A stretch of 32,363 bases of DNA from Chara braunii (taxonomy: Eukaryota; Streptophyta; Charophyceae; Charales; Characeae). The position numbers and the translations under genes were made by a program. Positions 10,535 through 20,033 of the stretch are shown here, one piece after another. The stretch covers positions 2,177,152 through 2,209,514 of the forward strand of contig BFEA01000195.1 of assembly GCA_003427395.1 (NCBI GenBank). Direction: 5' to 3'. How positions within the stretch are numbered: the stretch's first letter is position 1; every line of letters begins with the position of its first letter. The notes under the pieces are model-generated. The model saw only the letters and a list, made by a program, of their open reading frames with translations. It did no database searches and had not been told where the DNA came from.

Positions 10535-10743
10535 CAGTACATATATCTGTTGCGCTCCGCTCGTGGTTCAGATGTGTCCAGATGTAGAACACCACAGCAG
10601 AGTATACACTGTGTTATACGCCTCTGAGTCAGTACATATATCTGCTGCCTCAGTATATATATCTGTTGCGCTCCTCTCTTGGTTCGGATGTGTCCAGATG
10701 TGGAACATCACAACAGAGTACTAATATATTACACTGTGTTATA
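10535..10743. repeat. Tandem duplication of about 90-115 bp
   Basis: 10535-10620 and 10651-10743 share CAGTACATATATCTGTTGCG (or its TATATA variant), then CTC-CTC-TGGTTC, GATGTGTCCAGATGT, GAACA-CACA-CAGAGTA, and end in ACACTGTGTTATA. The copies differ at scattered bases and by a short insertion (CTAATATAT) near the right end. A third partial start lies at 10628. Confidence 0.8.
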
Positions 10744-10902
10744 GTTTCACTTGGAGTTGAGCATCACACTCATTCGAATCAGAACAGTATAATGACATGA
10801 ACTCGAGTTTGTGAGGAGTAAAACGAGTTGTGGCTCTTCACAGACTTAGAGAAGTAGGATGACTTGTATTTAGAAGTGTGAGGATTCTGCACCGATGACC
10901 GT

Positions 10903-11095
10903 GTACATTTGAAGGGCGAGAGAGATAGAAAGACAGAGAGAGAGAGAAAGAGCGAGAGAGAGAGAGACATAAAGAGCGAGAGACAGAGTATCAGAGAGAT
11001 AGTACTTAATTTTTTCGAGACGCCGCACAGGAGCCGCATGGTCGAGCACACGCGTTCGGATGTATCCACAAGAGATAGACAGAGAGAAAAAGTCC
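10903..11095. repeat. Purine-rich (GA) degenerate tract
   Basis: GAGAGAGA interrupted by AAAGA, CAGAGA and ATAGA. It contains a one-mismatch CGGATGTATCCA site at 11057-11068. Confidence 0.7.
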
Positions 11096-11277
11096 GCAAG
11101 AAATGACAAATTAGCACGCCAAAGGGCTGAGAGATGGAAAAGACAAGCACCGTATAATCATCCACAACATTTCGTGTTACGGACGTATCGGAAGTGTCGA
11201 ACTAGTAAGGACCCTTCAGTTTGAAGCTTCCCCTGGGTTTTTTGGGACACAGTTCAAGAAGTATTTTTTCCGAAACA

Positions 11278-11285
11278 CGGAGAGA

Positions 11286-11372
<87 letters not shown>
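11278..11372. repeat. (GA)n microsatellite, left of gap
   Basis: Nearly pure GA dinucleotides that run into the N block. Confidence 0.95.
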
Positions 11373-11970
11373 NNNNNNNNNNNNNNNNNNNNNNNNNNNN
11401 NNNNNNNNNNNNNNNNNNNNNNNNNNNNNNNNNNNNNNNNNNNNNNNNNNNNNNNNNNNNNNNNNNNNNNNNNNNNNNNNNNNNNNNNNNNNNNNNNNNN
11501 NNNNNNNNNNNNNNNNNNNNNNNNNNNNNNNNNNNNNNNNNNNNNNNNNNNNNNNNNNNNNNNNNNNNNNNNNNNNNNNNNNNNNNNNNNNNNNNNNNNN
11601 NNNNNNNNNNNNNNNNNNNNNNNNNNNNNNNNNNNNNNNNNNNNNNNNNNNNNNNNNNNNNNNNNNNNNNNNNNNNNNNNNNNNNNNNNNNNNNNNNNNN
11701 NNNNNNNNNNNNNNNNNNNNNNNNNNNNNNNNNNNNNNNNNNNNNNNNNNNNNNNNNNNNNNNNNNNNNNNNNNNNNNNNNNNNNNNNNNNNNNNNNNNN
11801 NNNNNNNNNNNNNNNNNNNNNNNNNNNNNNNNNNNNNNNNNNNNNNNNNNNNNNNNNNNNNNNNNNNNNNNNNNNNNNNNNNNNNNNNNNNNNNNNNNNN
11901 NNNNNNNNNNNNNNNNNNNNNNNNNNNNNNNNNNNNNNNNNNNNNNNNNNNNNNNNNNNNNNNNNNNNNN
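11373..11970. other. Assembly gap (598 N)
   Basis: A run of unknown bases bounded on both sides by (GA)n, so the gap almost certainly lies within or beside the microsatellite. Open frames spanning it are meaningless. Confidence 0.98.

Positions 11971-12038
<68 letters not shown>
11971..12038. repeat. (GA)n microsatellite, right of gap
   Basis: Pure GA repeats leaving the N block, same phase and strand as the left tract. Confidence 0.95.
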
Positions 12039-12039
<1 letters not shown>

Positions 12040-12041
<2 letters not shown>

Positions 12042-12950
12042 TTGAATCTTGAAATCCTTTTTCAGAAATTGAGGACGAATCATACAATGTTCATTTCTTC
12101 TTGAGTGCCAACTCAATTCAGTTTGTGTCACTTTGTCGCACCAATCGGCTTCGCCTTGTGTTTTAACCTTTCGTCACTACATCCAATTTTGTCCACTCAT
12201 GCAATTGTATTTTCAGCCGCGCTACCTTAATTCAAATCTCATCACATTCGAGCACATCGGCGTCGCCTTTCGGGTTTTCCCTCCGTCGGCACATTCGAAT
12301 TTTTCATTGTATTGGGTAATGCATAGGAACCGAATGTATGAATGCGCGTGCAGACGGGAAGCATTGAAGGGCCAAATAATTGACAGCATTCAATGTCGAA
12401 AACAAAAAGCACCCAGCGCGGAGGGCCAGACGGGCCATCAAATGTATAAAGAGACCCATGTGTTGTATTTTCTTCACTGTGATGCCTCACAACATTCAAA
12501 GTGAAAAGGCATAGATGAGTGTAGACAACGGGGAAGGTTCGAGAAAGAGGCAGAAAAACATAGAGTTAGTTGGAGTCCGGATGCATCCGAGTATGAGGGC
12601 AGAACATCACACCACACAAGACACAAAACGACGAAAGTGAGAAAGTCAATCACGAAACAGGCGCCCCAACAACGGGGACGTTCGTGGTAATTGAAAGCCA
12701 ATGAGAAAGAATAATATGTCGACGACAAACACGCCGAGGACATGACAATTTCACTCAGAGATATCCTGGCAGTGACAGCCAGTTCTTCTCTGAACCAAAC
12801 CGAGAACACCCATCTGTCTCTCACGGAAAAAAATGAAAAGGATCAAATTTCATCCTGAGAAGAACGAAATGTTCTTCTACGTCAACCCTTCTACACTACA
12901 TGATGAGCAAATAGATAGACGCTTACCTACCAACATCGCAAATCGTCAAA
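12040..12950. other. No gene recognised; downstream flank of the protease gene
   Basis: A plus-strand frame of 123 codons (12133-12504) and a minus-strand frame of 116 codons (12824-12474) overlap, and neither shows a recognisable motif. The stretch lies 3' of the minus-strand protease domain, so it may include its untranslated region. One perfect CGGATGCATCCG site lies at 12578-12589. Confidence 0.35.
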
Positions 12951-12951
12951 G

Positions 12952-13621
12952 CTAGTCTAGCTCTGACAGAAGAGATGTGTCTATGGGAGAAACCAAAGGT
13001 GGACGTAAACCTCTCGCCAAACAGGAAGCGAACATCAACATGAACACCCCACAACTAGCCCCGTCGTGCTGCCGAGGGACACCTTCCATGCTGACCTCGC
13101 GAGCGAAGTGGTCGAAAGTGCGACCATCAGCGGCGGCACCTGCCACCGTGTTAAAAAATTTAACAGTTTTATCTAAAAGTGCGGAGTAGAAGGAATCTTT
13201 GGATGACGAACACGAGAAAGAATCATAGATTTCCAAAACACGTCTAGAGAAGTCAATGGCCAAAAGGCTCCAGTGTTCGCCGTCCTTGTGCACTGGTGCC
13301 AAGACGAGGTCATGAGACAGGAGATCGACATCTTTAGCCCATCTGTTAACAGTTGCCAGACCTCGCAGAAGCAGTGTAGAGGTAAAAAAAAAGTTAAAGG
13401 TGTACGTCTTCTTGGTAGCAGCAGTCCGGCCGCAGTCGTCGAGTAGCATCGCCAGGTAGAAATTGACGACCTCATCGTTGAGCTCCCTGGATCCATCCAT
13501 GAGTGCGACGATGTCCTTGACGGATACCTGTAAATTGTGCGACGGCAAACACACGACGATGATAGTGAGCGCCAACCGGGAGCAGATAATGTCTTCAAGG
13601 ACTGCTCTTCCGTCTCGAGGA
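12952..13621 (-). CDS. Ulp1-type (C48 family) cysteine protease domain, C-terminal part of the broken minus-strand gene
   Basis: Ulp1/SENP proteases process or remove SUMO-like modifiers; their domains are also carried by several eukaryotic DNA transposons. Counting from a TTG codon at 13575, the frame shows RELNDEVVNFYLAML (residues 30-44, the family's substrate-groove helix), GEHWSLLAIDF with catalytic His101, EIYDSF with Asp118, and VPRQHDGASCGVFML with oxyanion Gln169 and nucleophile Cys175. The full catalytic set is therefore present and the domain has a normal length of about 200 residues. The frame stays open upstream to a TGA just before 13621 (KGFPRDGRAVLEDIICSRL). A TTTACAG acceptor-like site before VSVKDIV offers an alternative exon start near 13527. 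The true 5' joint to the preceding exon is unresolved. The frame ends at a stop after LLSELD. Confidence 0.8.
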
Positions 13622-13691
13622 AACCCTTTTCAAAAAACACCTGCAGCACACAGCAAGCACAAAGGATGGGGCACTATGAGAGAATGTCGTC

Positions 13692-14059
13692 CTAGCGGCC
13701 ATGGTGCGACGAACCACTACTCTGTGGCCCGAAAAGTTCACGCATAACGTCACCCCTACTTCTGGACCTTCCACACACAGTTGATTCTAAACTAGCACTA
13801 TCCCTTTTTATATCCCTGCAAGCCTTGAGAAGGAATTCCTTGCAGTCTTTTTCGGCAACAACCGCTGCCTCTGCAACGAGTCCTGCGCGAGGGCGCAATA
13901 CGGGTACGACTACCCTTCTAGGAGGGCCCGAAGGTTTAGTATCCCCAGGAAACGAATCAGTGACATTGCGACGACTAGTGCCTCCCGCAACCAGGACTGA
14001 CATCCTGGCGAGGGCTGGCGGCTCCTGTGACATGTGTGTTTGTCCACGAGTTCGTCGAT
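13692..14059 (-). CDS. Linker exon between acidic region and protease
   Basis: The frame resumes here after a proposed intron with a phase-1 joint, reading DRRTRGQTHMSQEPPALAR, and continues to a stop at 13692. The composition is basic, Ser/Pro/Arg-rich and probably disordered, with one helix-prone piece (AEKDCKEFLLKACRDIKRD). There is no domain. It sits between the acidic linker and the Ulp1 domain; how it connects across 13690-13625 is not clear (a GTGCTGCAG acceptor-like site lies there). Confidence 0.45.
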
Positions 14060-14264
14060 CTGTACAAGAAATAGCCGCCCGGAGAGTTCAGCAGGAGATC
14101 AACGACACAACTTCGCAAGAGCAACCAAGCAAACAACACCTCACGAAGCACATCGTCACAATCCAGTTGCAGCCGCCTACACACCTCCCCGAAATCGACA
14201 AAGCAAACAACACTTCACGAACGGGCTGACGAGCGGGAAGCAAGCAGAGAAAGTCAGTGCTTAC
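14060..14264 (-). other. Predicted GT-AG intron (205 bp)
   Basis: On the minus strand the donor reads CCTG|GTAAGC and the acceptor TTTCTTGTACAG|ATCG, a pyrimidine-rich tract before CAG. Removing it joins the acidic-linker frame to the next frame in phase 1 without a stop. The unspliced sequence has several stops. A 21 bp direct repeat (AAGCAAACAACAC then T/C-CACGAA) occurs inside, at 14128 and 14201. Confidence 0.6.
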
Positions 14265-15156
14265 CAGGCTTAGCTTCCACGTCATTAGAGCCCACCGATG
14301 GCAGTCCCAACACGATTGGCGCCCCTGTGTGAGTCGACGCGGCGACGACGTGCTCCAAACCCACAGGGGAACTTGACATGTTCGAGATGTCGGCGTTGAT
14401 GACCGGAGACGACATAAATTCATCCCCATCCCGATGGCGGAAATCCTCCACGTCCGCGACGGGCAATTTTAGTATGTCCGTCTCCGAACAAAGAGCATCG
14501 ATGTCCACAACATCGACAGGCTGGGTTTTCTCCATCACCACTGTGTCGTATTGTGTTGTGCTCAAGGTCCCATGGATGTCCAACAACACCTCTCCCCCCC
14601 TTAACTTCTTGTCCTCGTGCGCTGTGTTTTTATCGTCGTCACTGAAATAGAGAAATCTATCTTCAACAGCGTCAGAGGACTTCTTCAGAACGTCCTCTCC
14701 CATCGCCTCCTCGTGAAGGCCGGAGTACAAGGGGTCGTCGTGTCCTGGCTCAACCGGTTGCTCCATCCCGACGTCGCTAAGTGTCGGACCAATCCAGTCG
14801 TCGGCGGAATCGTCCTTGTCCAAAGTCGTCAGAAGTCGACAACCCTCAACGCCTACCAGTTGAAGTCCTTCGTCCGTGTGTCTTGGATGAATCCGAATTA
14901 CGGTCGTCTCCAAAGCTGCATCATGGAGGGACATGCTCACAGGGCCCTGGTTCGGATTCATCCGAGCCCCCGCAGTTTCCAATGGCGCCGACGTGTCCGC
15001 TTTCATCGGAGAGTCGCTTAAGACTGCTAACTCAGCGGGTACCATCACCAGGCACTCATCTTCGAGTGTGCGGGGCTCGACATTTAAATTGGTTGCTAAC
15101 AGTCTTCCTGCAGCTCCTTGTGGACTTCCATGCACAACATTACGGCGTCCTGACAT
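14265..15156 (-). CDS. Acidic low-complexity linker segment
   Basis: About 297 residues with no recognised domain, rich in Asp/Glu/Ser/Val, probably a disordered linker before the protease. Two copies of the genomic palindrome (14884, one mismatch; 14953, perfect) are translated here as VIRIHPR and ARMNPNQ. The frame overlaps the upstream one by about 60 bp in a different phase, so a length change must lie within 15096-15156. The 3' end is a good splice donor (GTAAGC). Confidence 0.45.
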
Positions 15157-16470
15157 CGATCGTCTGTCATGGCAGACACGTCCTCCTGGTTCGGATGAAT
15201 CCGAATTTCGCCGCCAGGGTTTTCGGAATCCCGGACCACCCGTTCGAGTTCCGTAGACCGATGTGCTCTCTCGATGGTACTGGCTTCCCGGTTCGGATTA
15301 ATCCGAACTTCCTTTTGAGGTGAAACTGAACATGGTTCGAGCTTGTCGCTGCCGGATCTGTGGTATGTTGTCGTCTCGCTTCCCAGAAGGCACTGAGTTC
15401 CGGACGACGATGTCGTCTCCGAGGTTCGAATTGATCCGAGACAATCCGCCAACCGTTTTTGGAGCTGAGCAAAGCAAGTTCCATTCTTTGCTACAATAGC
15501 CCCGCCAACAGCATCGGTAAACTGTGTTGCGCTGGTGGAGCTAATCACAGGGTCCTGCTCGCCAGGCCGCGTAATCCACCGAGGCCTGAAGTCGTTCCCT
15601 GTCTCCATTGAGGTGCTGCCTGTTACCGCCAGAACCCCACCGTCCTCGTCGCGGTTGACATCGGACCCCTGCCCGGCTGCCCTTTTTCCCCTCTCCGCCG
15701 CCCGCGTGCCCCGGAGACCGCTGTTTCGTTGAACGCTGTTCACTTCCACCTGCCCGTCGCCTTCACCATCCCATTCGCCGTCCTTTCCGCTAGACTTGCG
15801 GTTCACAACTCCTGCCGGCGGGGTGACCGCAGGCAACTCACAACTCACTTGCTTAATTGATGGGCTTGACGGAAGGTCGTAGAACGCGGAGGATACTTCC
15901 AGCCATTTATTTGACTGCAATAAATCGAACAGCGTGTCCCCGTATGCGCGCAAAGCAGGGTCGTCCTTACTTCGTCGATTGACCTCACTTAATCTCTCCA
16001 ATACCGCATCGTAGGCGCGAGATTTGAATGTCTCGAGGTCCCAACGATCGTCATATATCCACCCTCAACTTACGTCCCTCACAGCCACTGCCCATTCGGC
16101 GTCGAGAAGGACTGGCTGGAAATGGTCTGGGTGCCACACGATATCATAGCCCCAATCTTCGGCTGTGGAGAAGGTGTGTTTGTCGCCCATGTGGTAGGGA
16201 ATTGCAAGAGTCGAGAGATGTGGATGGTCCGGAGGAACTGGATGGCCGGGTTGAAGACGTTCGGCCTGCAGTGTGAGACGAATAGGCTCCCCTGGCGAAC
16301 TCCTCTGACGGGACAACCCACCCCTCTTGACAAGCGCTCAGGAGGACACGGGCGTGGGACCGCCTGAGCTCGGTGTAGCGAGAGGTGTCCACGGTTTGCA
16401 TACTGACGACGACTCAGAAACTTGGGCATTGAAGATGGCCAATTGCCCGTCCAAATCGAAGAGGTCATCC
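15096..16470 (-). pseudogene. Linker region with in-frame stops, GDKHTFSTAEDWGYDIVWHP segment
   Basis: One reading frame runs from about 16470 to 15096 with TGA at 16340-16338 and 16067-16065. It begins EDDLFDLDGQLAIFNAQVSE. It then carries an aromatic, well-ordered-looking piece (HMGDKHTFSTAEDWGYDIV, DHFQPVLLDAEWAVAVRD) and a helical piece (FKSRAYDAVLERLSEVNRRS, YGDTLFDLLQSNKWLEV). It ends in a long Ser/Gly/Thr-rich stretch. GTAAGT directly follows AVRD, so the second TGA could instead lie in a small intron. Palindromes at 15192, 15294 and 15427 translate as IRIHPN, VRINPN and SIRTS. No family was recognised. Confidence 0.45.
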
Positions 16471-16855
16471 TCAACGCTCTCCCGTGCTCAGTCTCGATAT
16501 TGAAGTCATCGTCCTCACCGAACGCCAGCCTGTAGTTATCCAAAGTGAAGTCGGCCGGATCGACCACACCCGCGTTAAAAAATACATATTCCAGCCTCTT
16601 AATGAAGCTCACTGCGCCGGCCGGACTCGCTCCGTGGTAGCCCTGGAGGACTGCAATGGCAACTTCCTTCCGCACCACTTATTGCTGGTCGAATCTCAAA
16701 CTTGGTTGTTCGCCGTAAAGGAAGGAGTAGACCTGGCGCCTTTTCTTTGGAGTCAATTTGAAGAACATGTCCTTGTTCGGGTCATAAACGGGCTCAACCA
16801 CGACATGGTGGAAATCGCATGCGCAAGCCTTGGACGACACTTCATGGGTGACATA
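16471..16855 (-). pseudogene. Unrecognised segment after the methyltransferase-like region
   Basis: Reading continues in the frame of the preceding segment past TAG 16858-16856 and TAA 16681-16679. It gives YVTHEVSSKACACDFHHVVV, EPVYDPNKDMFFKLTPKKR, then VRKEVAIAVLQGYHGASPAG and FNAGVVDPADFTLDNYRLAF. These have the look of folded protein rather than chance translation. The frame moves by one base around 16467-16500, before EDDLFDLDGQ. Confidence 0.4.
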
Positions 16856-17503
16856 CTACACGGTGTATTCAAGCTGCGTTGTGTCCCCATCCACGGCCAA
16901 GACGTGCCTTCCCTGTTGCAGCAGACTCCACACCACCTGCGCGTGCGGCTTGCCCAAGAACAGCACGGCATCCGCCACACCACAGAAGAAAAGAAGTTGA
17001 TTGCATAACTGATTAGGATTCCGCTTGCCGTCCTTGTACACAGCCCCCTTCCGGCTGAGGTTCCCGATGTCCGCGAGAGTCAAGGACTTGAAAAACTTCT
17101 CCTCCACATCCGTGGGTGTCACTTTCTGTTTCCTCCGGAAAGCGGCGGCATCGTCTTCGGCAACGACTCCCTTGTGCACCGGGTGAGTCAGTAGCCGCGG
17201 ATCCTTGCCTTTGAAAAGGATGTGCATCACATCCGGCTCCTCCCAGACGCTGTTTCCGAACTGATGCGTCTTCTTCGATGCCGTCTTCCGAACCCACTTC
17301 CCCATGTAGCATCGGGTATCCCCAAGCGCAGACAAAGATGTCATGAAGGAGAGGTTTCACAGGCAGGGAAAGAATACCACCAATGTCCAGTAGTCCTGAC
17401 AAACGAAGCCCAGCAACTCACTCAGAGACGCGAATGCCCTAGAGTCCCATTGAGCACGGTCCACAATTCCGCACAAGTCGAGCACGCAAGTGTGGGAGCG
17501 TAG
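16856..17503 (-). pseudogene. Possible DNA-methyltransferase-like segment
   Basis: After TAG at 17506-17504 the same frame reads LRSHTCVLDLCGIVDRAQW and LLGFVCQDYWTLVVFFP. It crosses TGA at 17359-17357 and continues MGKWVRKTASKKTHQFG to RNPNQLCNQLLFFCG and VVWSLLQQGRHVLAVDGDT. The last part resembles the P-x2-L-x2-x-L then LxxGRHVxAVDxD arrangement around motif I of permuted (beta-class) DNA methyltransferases. There an FxGxG loop is expected, but here only FLGKPHAQ is seen. No DPPY motif IV was found. The family assignment is a hypothesis. Around 17340-17300 a competing frame (VKPLLHDIFVCAWGYPMLHG) also reads well, so two compensating shifts are possible. Confidence 0.3.
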
Positions 17504-18598
17504 CTAATGCCCTAGTTTTCCCAGCGCCTCCTTATGAGCTATGGCACTCAATGGGTCGACGTTAAACAAGGCCAGCGTCGTTAAGGCGCTTGTCCTCGTC
17601 CACATAATGTTGATGCATTCATCAACGCCTCGAGGGCTTTTTTTGCCTTTGGCGCGATCTCCAGTGATCACCGAAAGGACGACACGCTTCCACTCTGCCG
17701 GGAAATGCTGGTAGTTAACGAGGGCCGTCGTTCTCTTGATGTTGTTGTGGTGTTGACACCCGAGAAACTGAGGGCACTTGTTGACGTACGCGGTGTCCGT
17801 GAAAAATTTCCTGCTCTCGTTCCAAAGCTTGTCGTCCTGACCTTTGTCCTTGAACTCTTCCAACAGTTGGCGATTGGACCTGAAGAACGTGGAGTTGGCA
17901 TTCCACTCCCGCTTATCCATTTCCTCGTACTCGAACTTCACGTAGTGCCACAATCTCAGCATAATCCGGTCTATTTTTATTATGTCGACCATCTCCTTCA
18001 CACTGAACTTCCCCTGCTCGGCCAACTTCTTGCTACTCGTTTGAACCCACACAACGTTAAGGTTCAAGACGCCGTTCAACAACCTTTTGTTCTCGCGGTC
18101 CGTCGAGTGCACCAATTCCTTCCAGCAGTGGACGTCCGGCTCAGGAACTTGGACGTAGTAAGTTTTCTCCTCCGCGCCTTTCTTTGGCTTCCCCTTGCCG
18201 TTTTTCAACGACGGGTCGTCCACCTTCACGTACCAGACGTGTTTCTTTAGCCCCTGGCTGTCAGTCACAGTGGAGAGTCCTAGCTTGGCCACCTCCTCAT
18301 GGGTGGGTGGCTTTTCAGTCCATCGCCGGCCGTTGGAAGGAAGGAGTTTCCCTTTCGACCACTCATCATAGAACTTCTCCCCCAAAGCGAAGACGGAGTC
18401 ATCTGCCATGGCCAGCGGGAGGTAGTATCGAAGTTTCTCAGCCCATTCCTTTTTTTTCTTTTCTTCCGTTGACAGGTTCCACAAAGGCGTGTACAGTGTC
18501 TTCTTCATTGCCAACGCCATGAACTGCACCCACTTTCGCACCTCCTCCTTTTTCTTCGATGCATTGCCTAGCACTACACGCGGTTTGCCCTTTATTTT
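17504..18598 (-). pseudogene. Large unrecognised coding segment
   Basis: About 365 codons, the longest uninterrupted frame of the gene, joined in frame to the ParB-like segment across a single TAG (18601-18599). It is Lys/Glu/Trp-rich with ordered-looking stretches (EEVRKWVQFMALAMKKTLY, WAEKLRYYLPLAMADDSVF, FSVKEMVDIIKIDRIMLRL, WKRVVLSVITGDRAKGKKS, TSALTTLALFNVDPLSAIAH). No motif was recognised. It ends at TAG 17506-17504, after which the frame still reads as protein. Confidence 0.5.
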
Positions 18599-18920
18599 CT
18601 AGATATTGCGAATGTTCCACGTAGACAAAACCTGCAAGCGCGGTGGATTCTTTTTGTCTTTCATGTTGTCTTCGCAGCTGACATGGGCGTAGCCGTCGAA
18701 CTCGTCGTCAGGGAAGTAGATCGGTCTGAACAGCCATTTACAGAAGTTGTAGTACTCAAACACGGGATGGTCTTTCACCTTCATCGCCGCCCTCGCGTTA
18801 TGCTGTCCACACACAGGATAATACCAGTATTTCTCGGGGTGTGAGTTATCGAAGTCACCAGGCAGCACGCGCACAGCAGGCTCGCCCCTCTCTGGAGGCG
18901 CGACGATCGGAGCGAGAACG
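18599..18920 (-). pseudogene. ParB/sulfiredoxin-like segment, second half
   Basis: The frame reads LAPIVAPPERGEPAVRVLPG, DFDNSHPEKYWYYPVCGQH, then NARAAMKVKDHPVF. The YPVCGQHNARAAM block corresponds to the (V)xDGxHRxxA signature of ParB/Srx-fold domains, with Gln-His in place of the usual GxHR. The following FDGYAHVSCEDNM piece is unassigned. It follows the first half (PERILAIPDWEDAYNHRSL) across a one-base shift near 18920. It ends at an in-frame TAG, after which coding resumes at once (KIKGKPRVVLGNASKK). Function as nuclease, NTPase or DNA binder cannot be judged here. Confidence 0.45.
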
Positions 18921-19664
18921 TTCGTAGCAGTCGATCATAGCCGACGCGATGGTATCAACGAGAAACTCGTCCAAGGATCGGTGGTTGTACGCGTCTTCCC
19001 AGTCTGGAATAGCCAATATTCTTTCGGGATGGATCTGCAACACGACGTTCCTCTGCACCCCTGTCTTCATCTCGAGGAAGAACGCATTGTCGAGGTTAAA
19101 GGCGTTGAGGTTAATCTCCACGTCGTCATCCCCCTCCCCGCTGTCCCCCTCATCAACTTTCTTCTCCCTCGCTGATTTCGACCGTTTCCCGGAAGACTCA
19201 CCGATTCTTCGCTGTGTCGACGAGTCTTTTGGCGTTTCATCCCCACCTCCAACCCTTTTCCTCTTCTCAACGGAACCGCCGTCTCGTGTTGTTGGCGTTC
19301 GAGCACTCCCTCCTTCCTTTCTCTGCCTTTTCAGAGCACCTACTCCCTCTCGCTCTTCCTCATCTCGCAAGTTGCGCTTGCCTCCCGACTGAGTCTTTTC
19401 AGGCGATCTCTCACGGAACAGCCCCTGCTCGAACGCCTCCTCCTCACCGGCGACGTTCCCACTTGCTTCTCGTTCCTGGCTCAACTCCATCTGCAGTTGT
19501 GCAGGCGCAGGTCGGGCCCGACGAGTCGTCTCATCTGACCCGCGCACCTCTCGAACCTGCGAACCACCCGAGCGATCGTCTGGCGAAACCTTGGCCACCT
19601 GCATGCCTCGAACGAACGCACCGATCCTTTCGACCAGACGACGAGGAGTCATCGATTCTGAGCC
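18921..19664 (-). pseudogene. Charged low-complexity region leading into ParB/sulfiredoxin-like first half
   Basis: From MTPRRLVERIGAFVRGM (19652) the frame passes through about 150 residues rich in Arg/Lys/Glu/Ser/Gly with nuclear-localisation-like basic clusters (KRQRKEGG, KRKRVGGG, GKRSKSAREKK). It then has an acidic patch and VVLQIHPERILAIPDWEDAY plus LDEFLVDTIASAMIDCYE. The last part matches the start of ParB/Srx folds: an IxxxRI strand, an Asn-His-Arg turn, then a helix ending before the GQH motif. The frame is lost near 18920, and the other frame supplies the continuation. Confidence 0.45.
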
Positions 19665-19697
19665 CTATTGCAACCGTTCGCCAACGTCGCCTCCACG

Positions 19698-20033
19698 TCA
19701 CGGTGGCGTCGACTCCCCAAGCAAACATTGGCGGTGAGATCCATGCAAGCCCGATTTCAAAGGAGCACGCGGATGGTCATCCTCTGAGTTGTCCGACATG
19801 CCCACCTCTTGATTAGGAGGCGTAGCTGGCAGGCCACCCTGACCTCCCATCCTCCTTTCAGAGCACTCTCCTCCCGGGAACCCAACAGGACCACTGATCG
19901 ATGTCCCAGGTCCGACGTCCATGGCACTGACAGAGGTACCTGATCTCGCCCTGGCCTCGAGGAAGTCTGTCACGTCAACGGCCTCGTCGTGCCCCGGCGC
20001 TAGCGGGACAAAGGACGGCAAAGACATCGCACC
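19698..20033 (-). pseudogene. Disordered segment following the N-terminal piece
   Basis: In frame with the upstream segment across TAG 20036-20034, it reads GAMSLPSFVPLAPGHDEAV and a Gly/Ser/Pro/Asp-rich stretch to TGA 19700-19698. Seven further codons lead to another TAG (19667-19665), after which the next segment begins in the same frame. There is no domain. Part of it may be intron. Confidence 0.35.

Noticed and set aside
11202-12131. Open frames of more than 270 codons across 11.2-12.1 kb
   Set aside because: They span the run of N and (GA)n; no real coding content.
16856-17503. Confident call of a DNA adenine or cytosine methyltransferase
   Set aside because: Only a motif-I-like stretch is visible; no DPPY/NPPY or cytosine PCQ motif, and the frame is broken.
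18568-18650. A 33 bp GT..AG interval (CAG|GTTTTG...TATCTAG|AAAA) that would splice out the TAG at 18601
   Set aside because: Too short for ordinary introns and without a pyrimidine tract; point-mutation decay is simpler.
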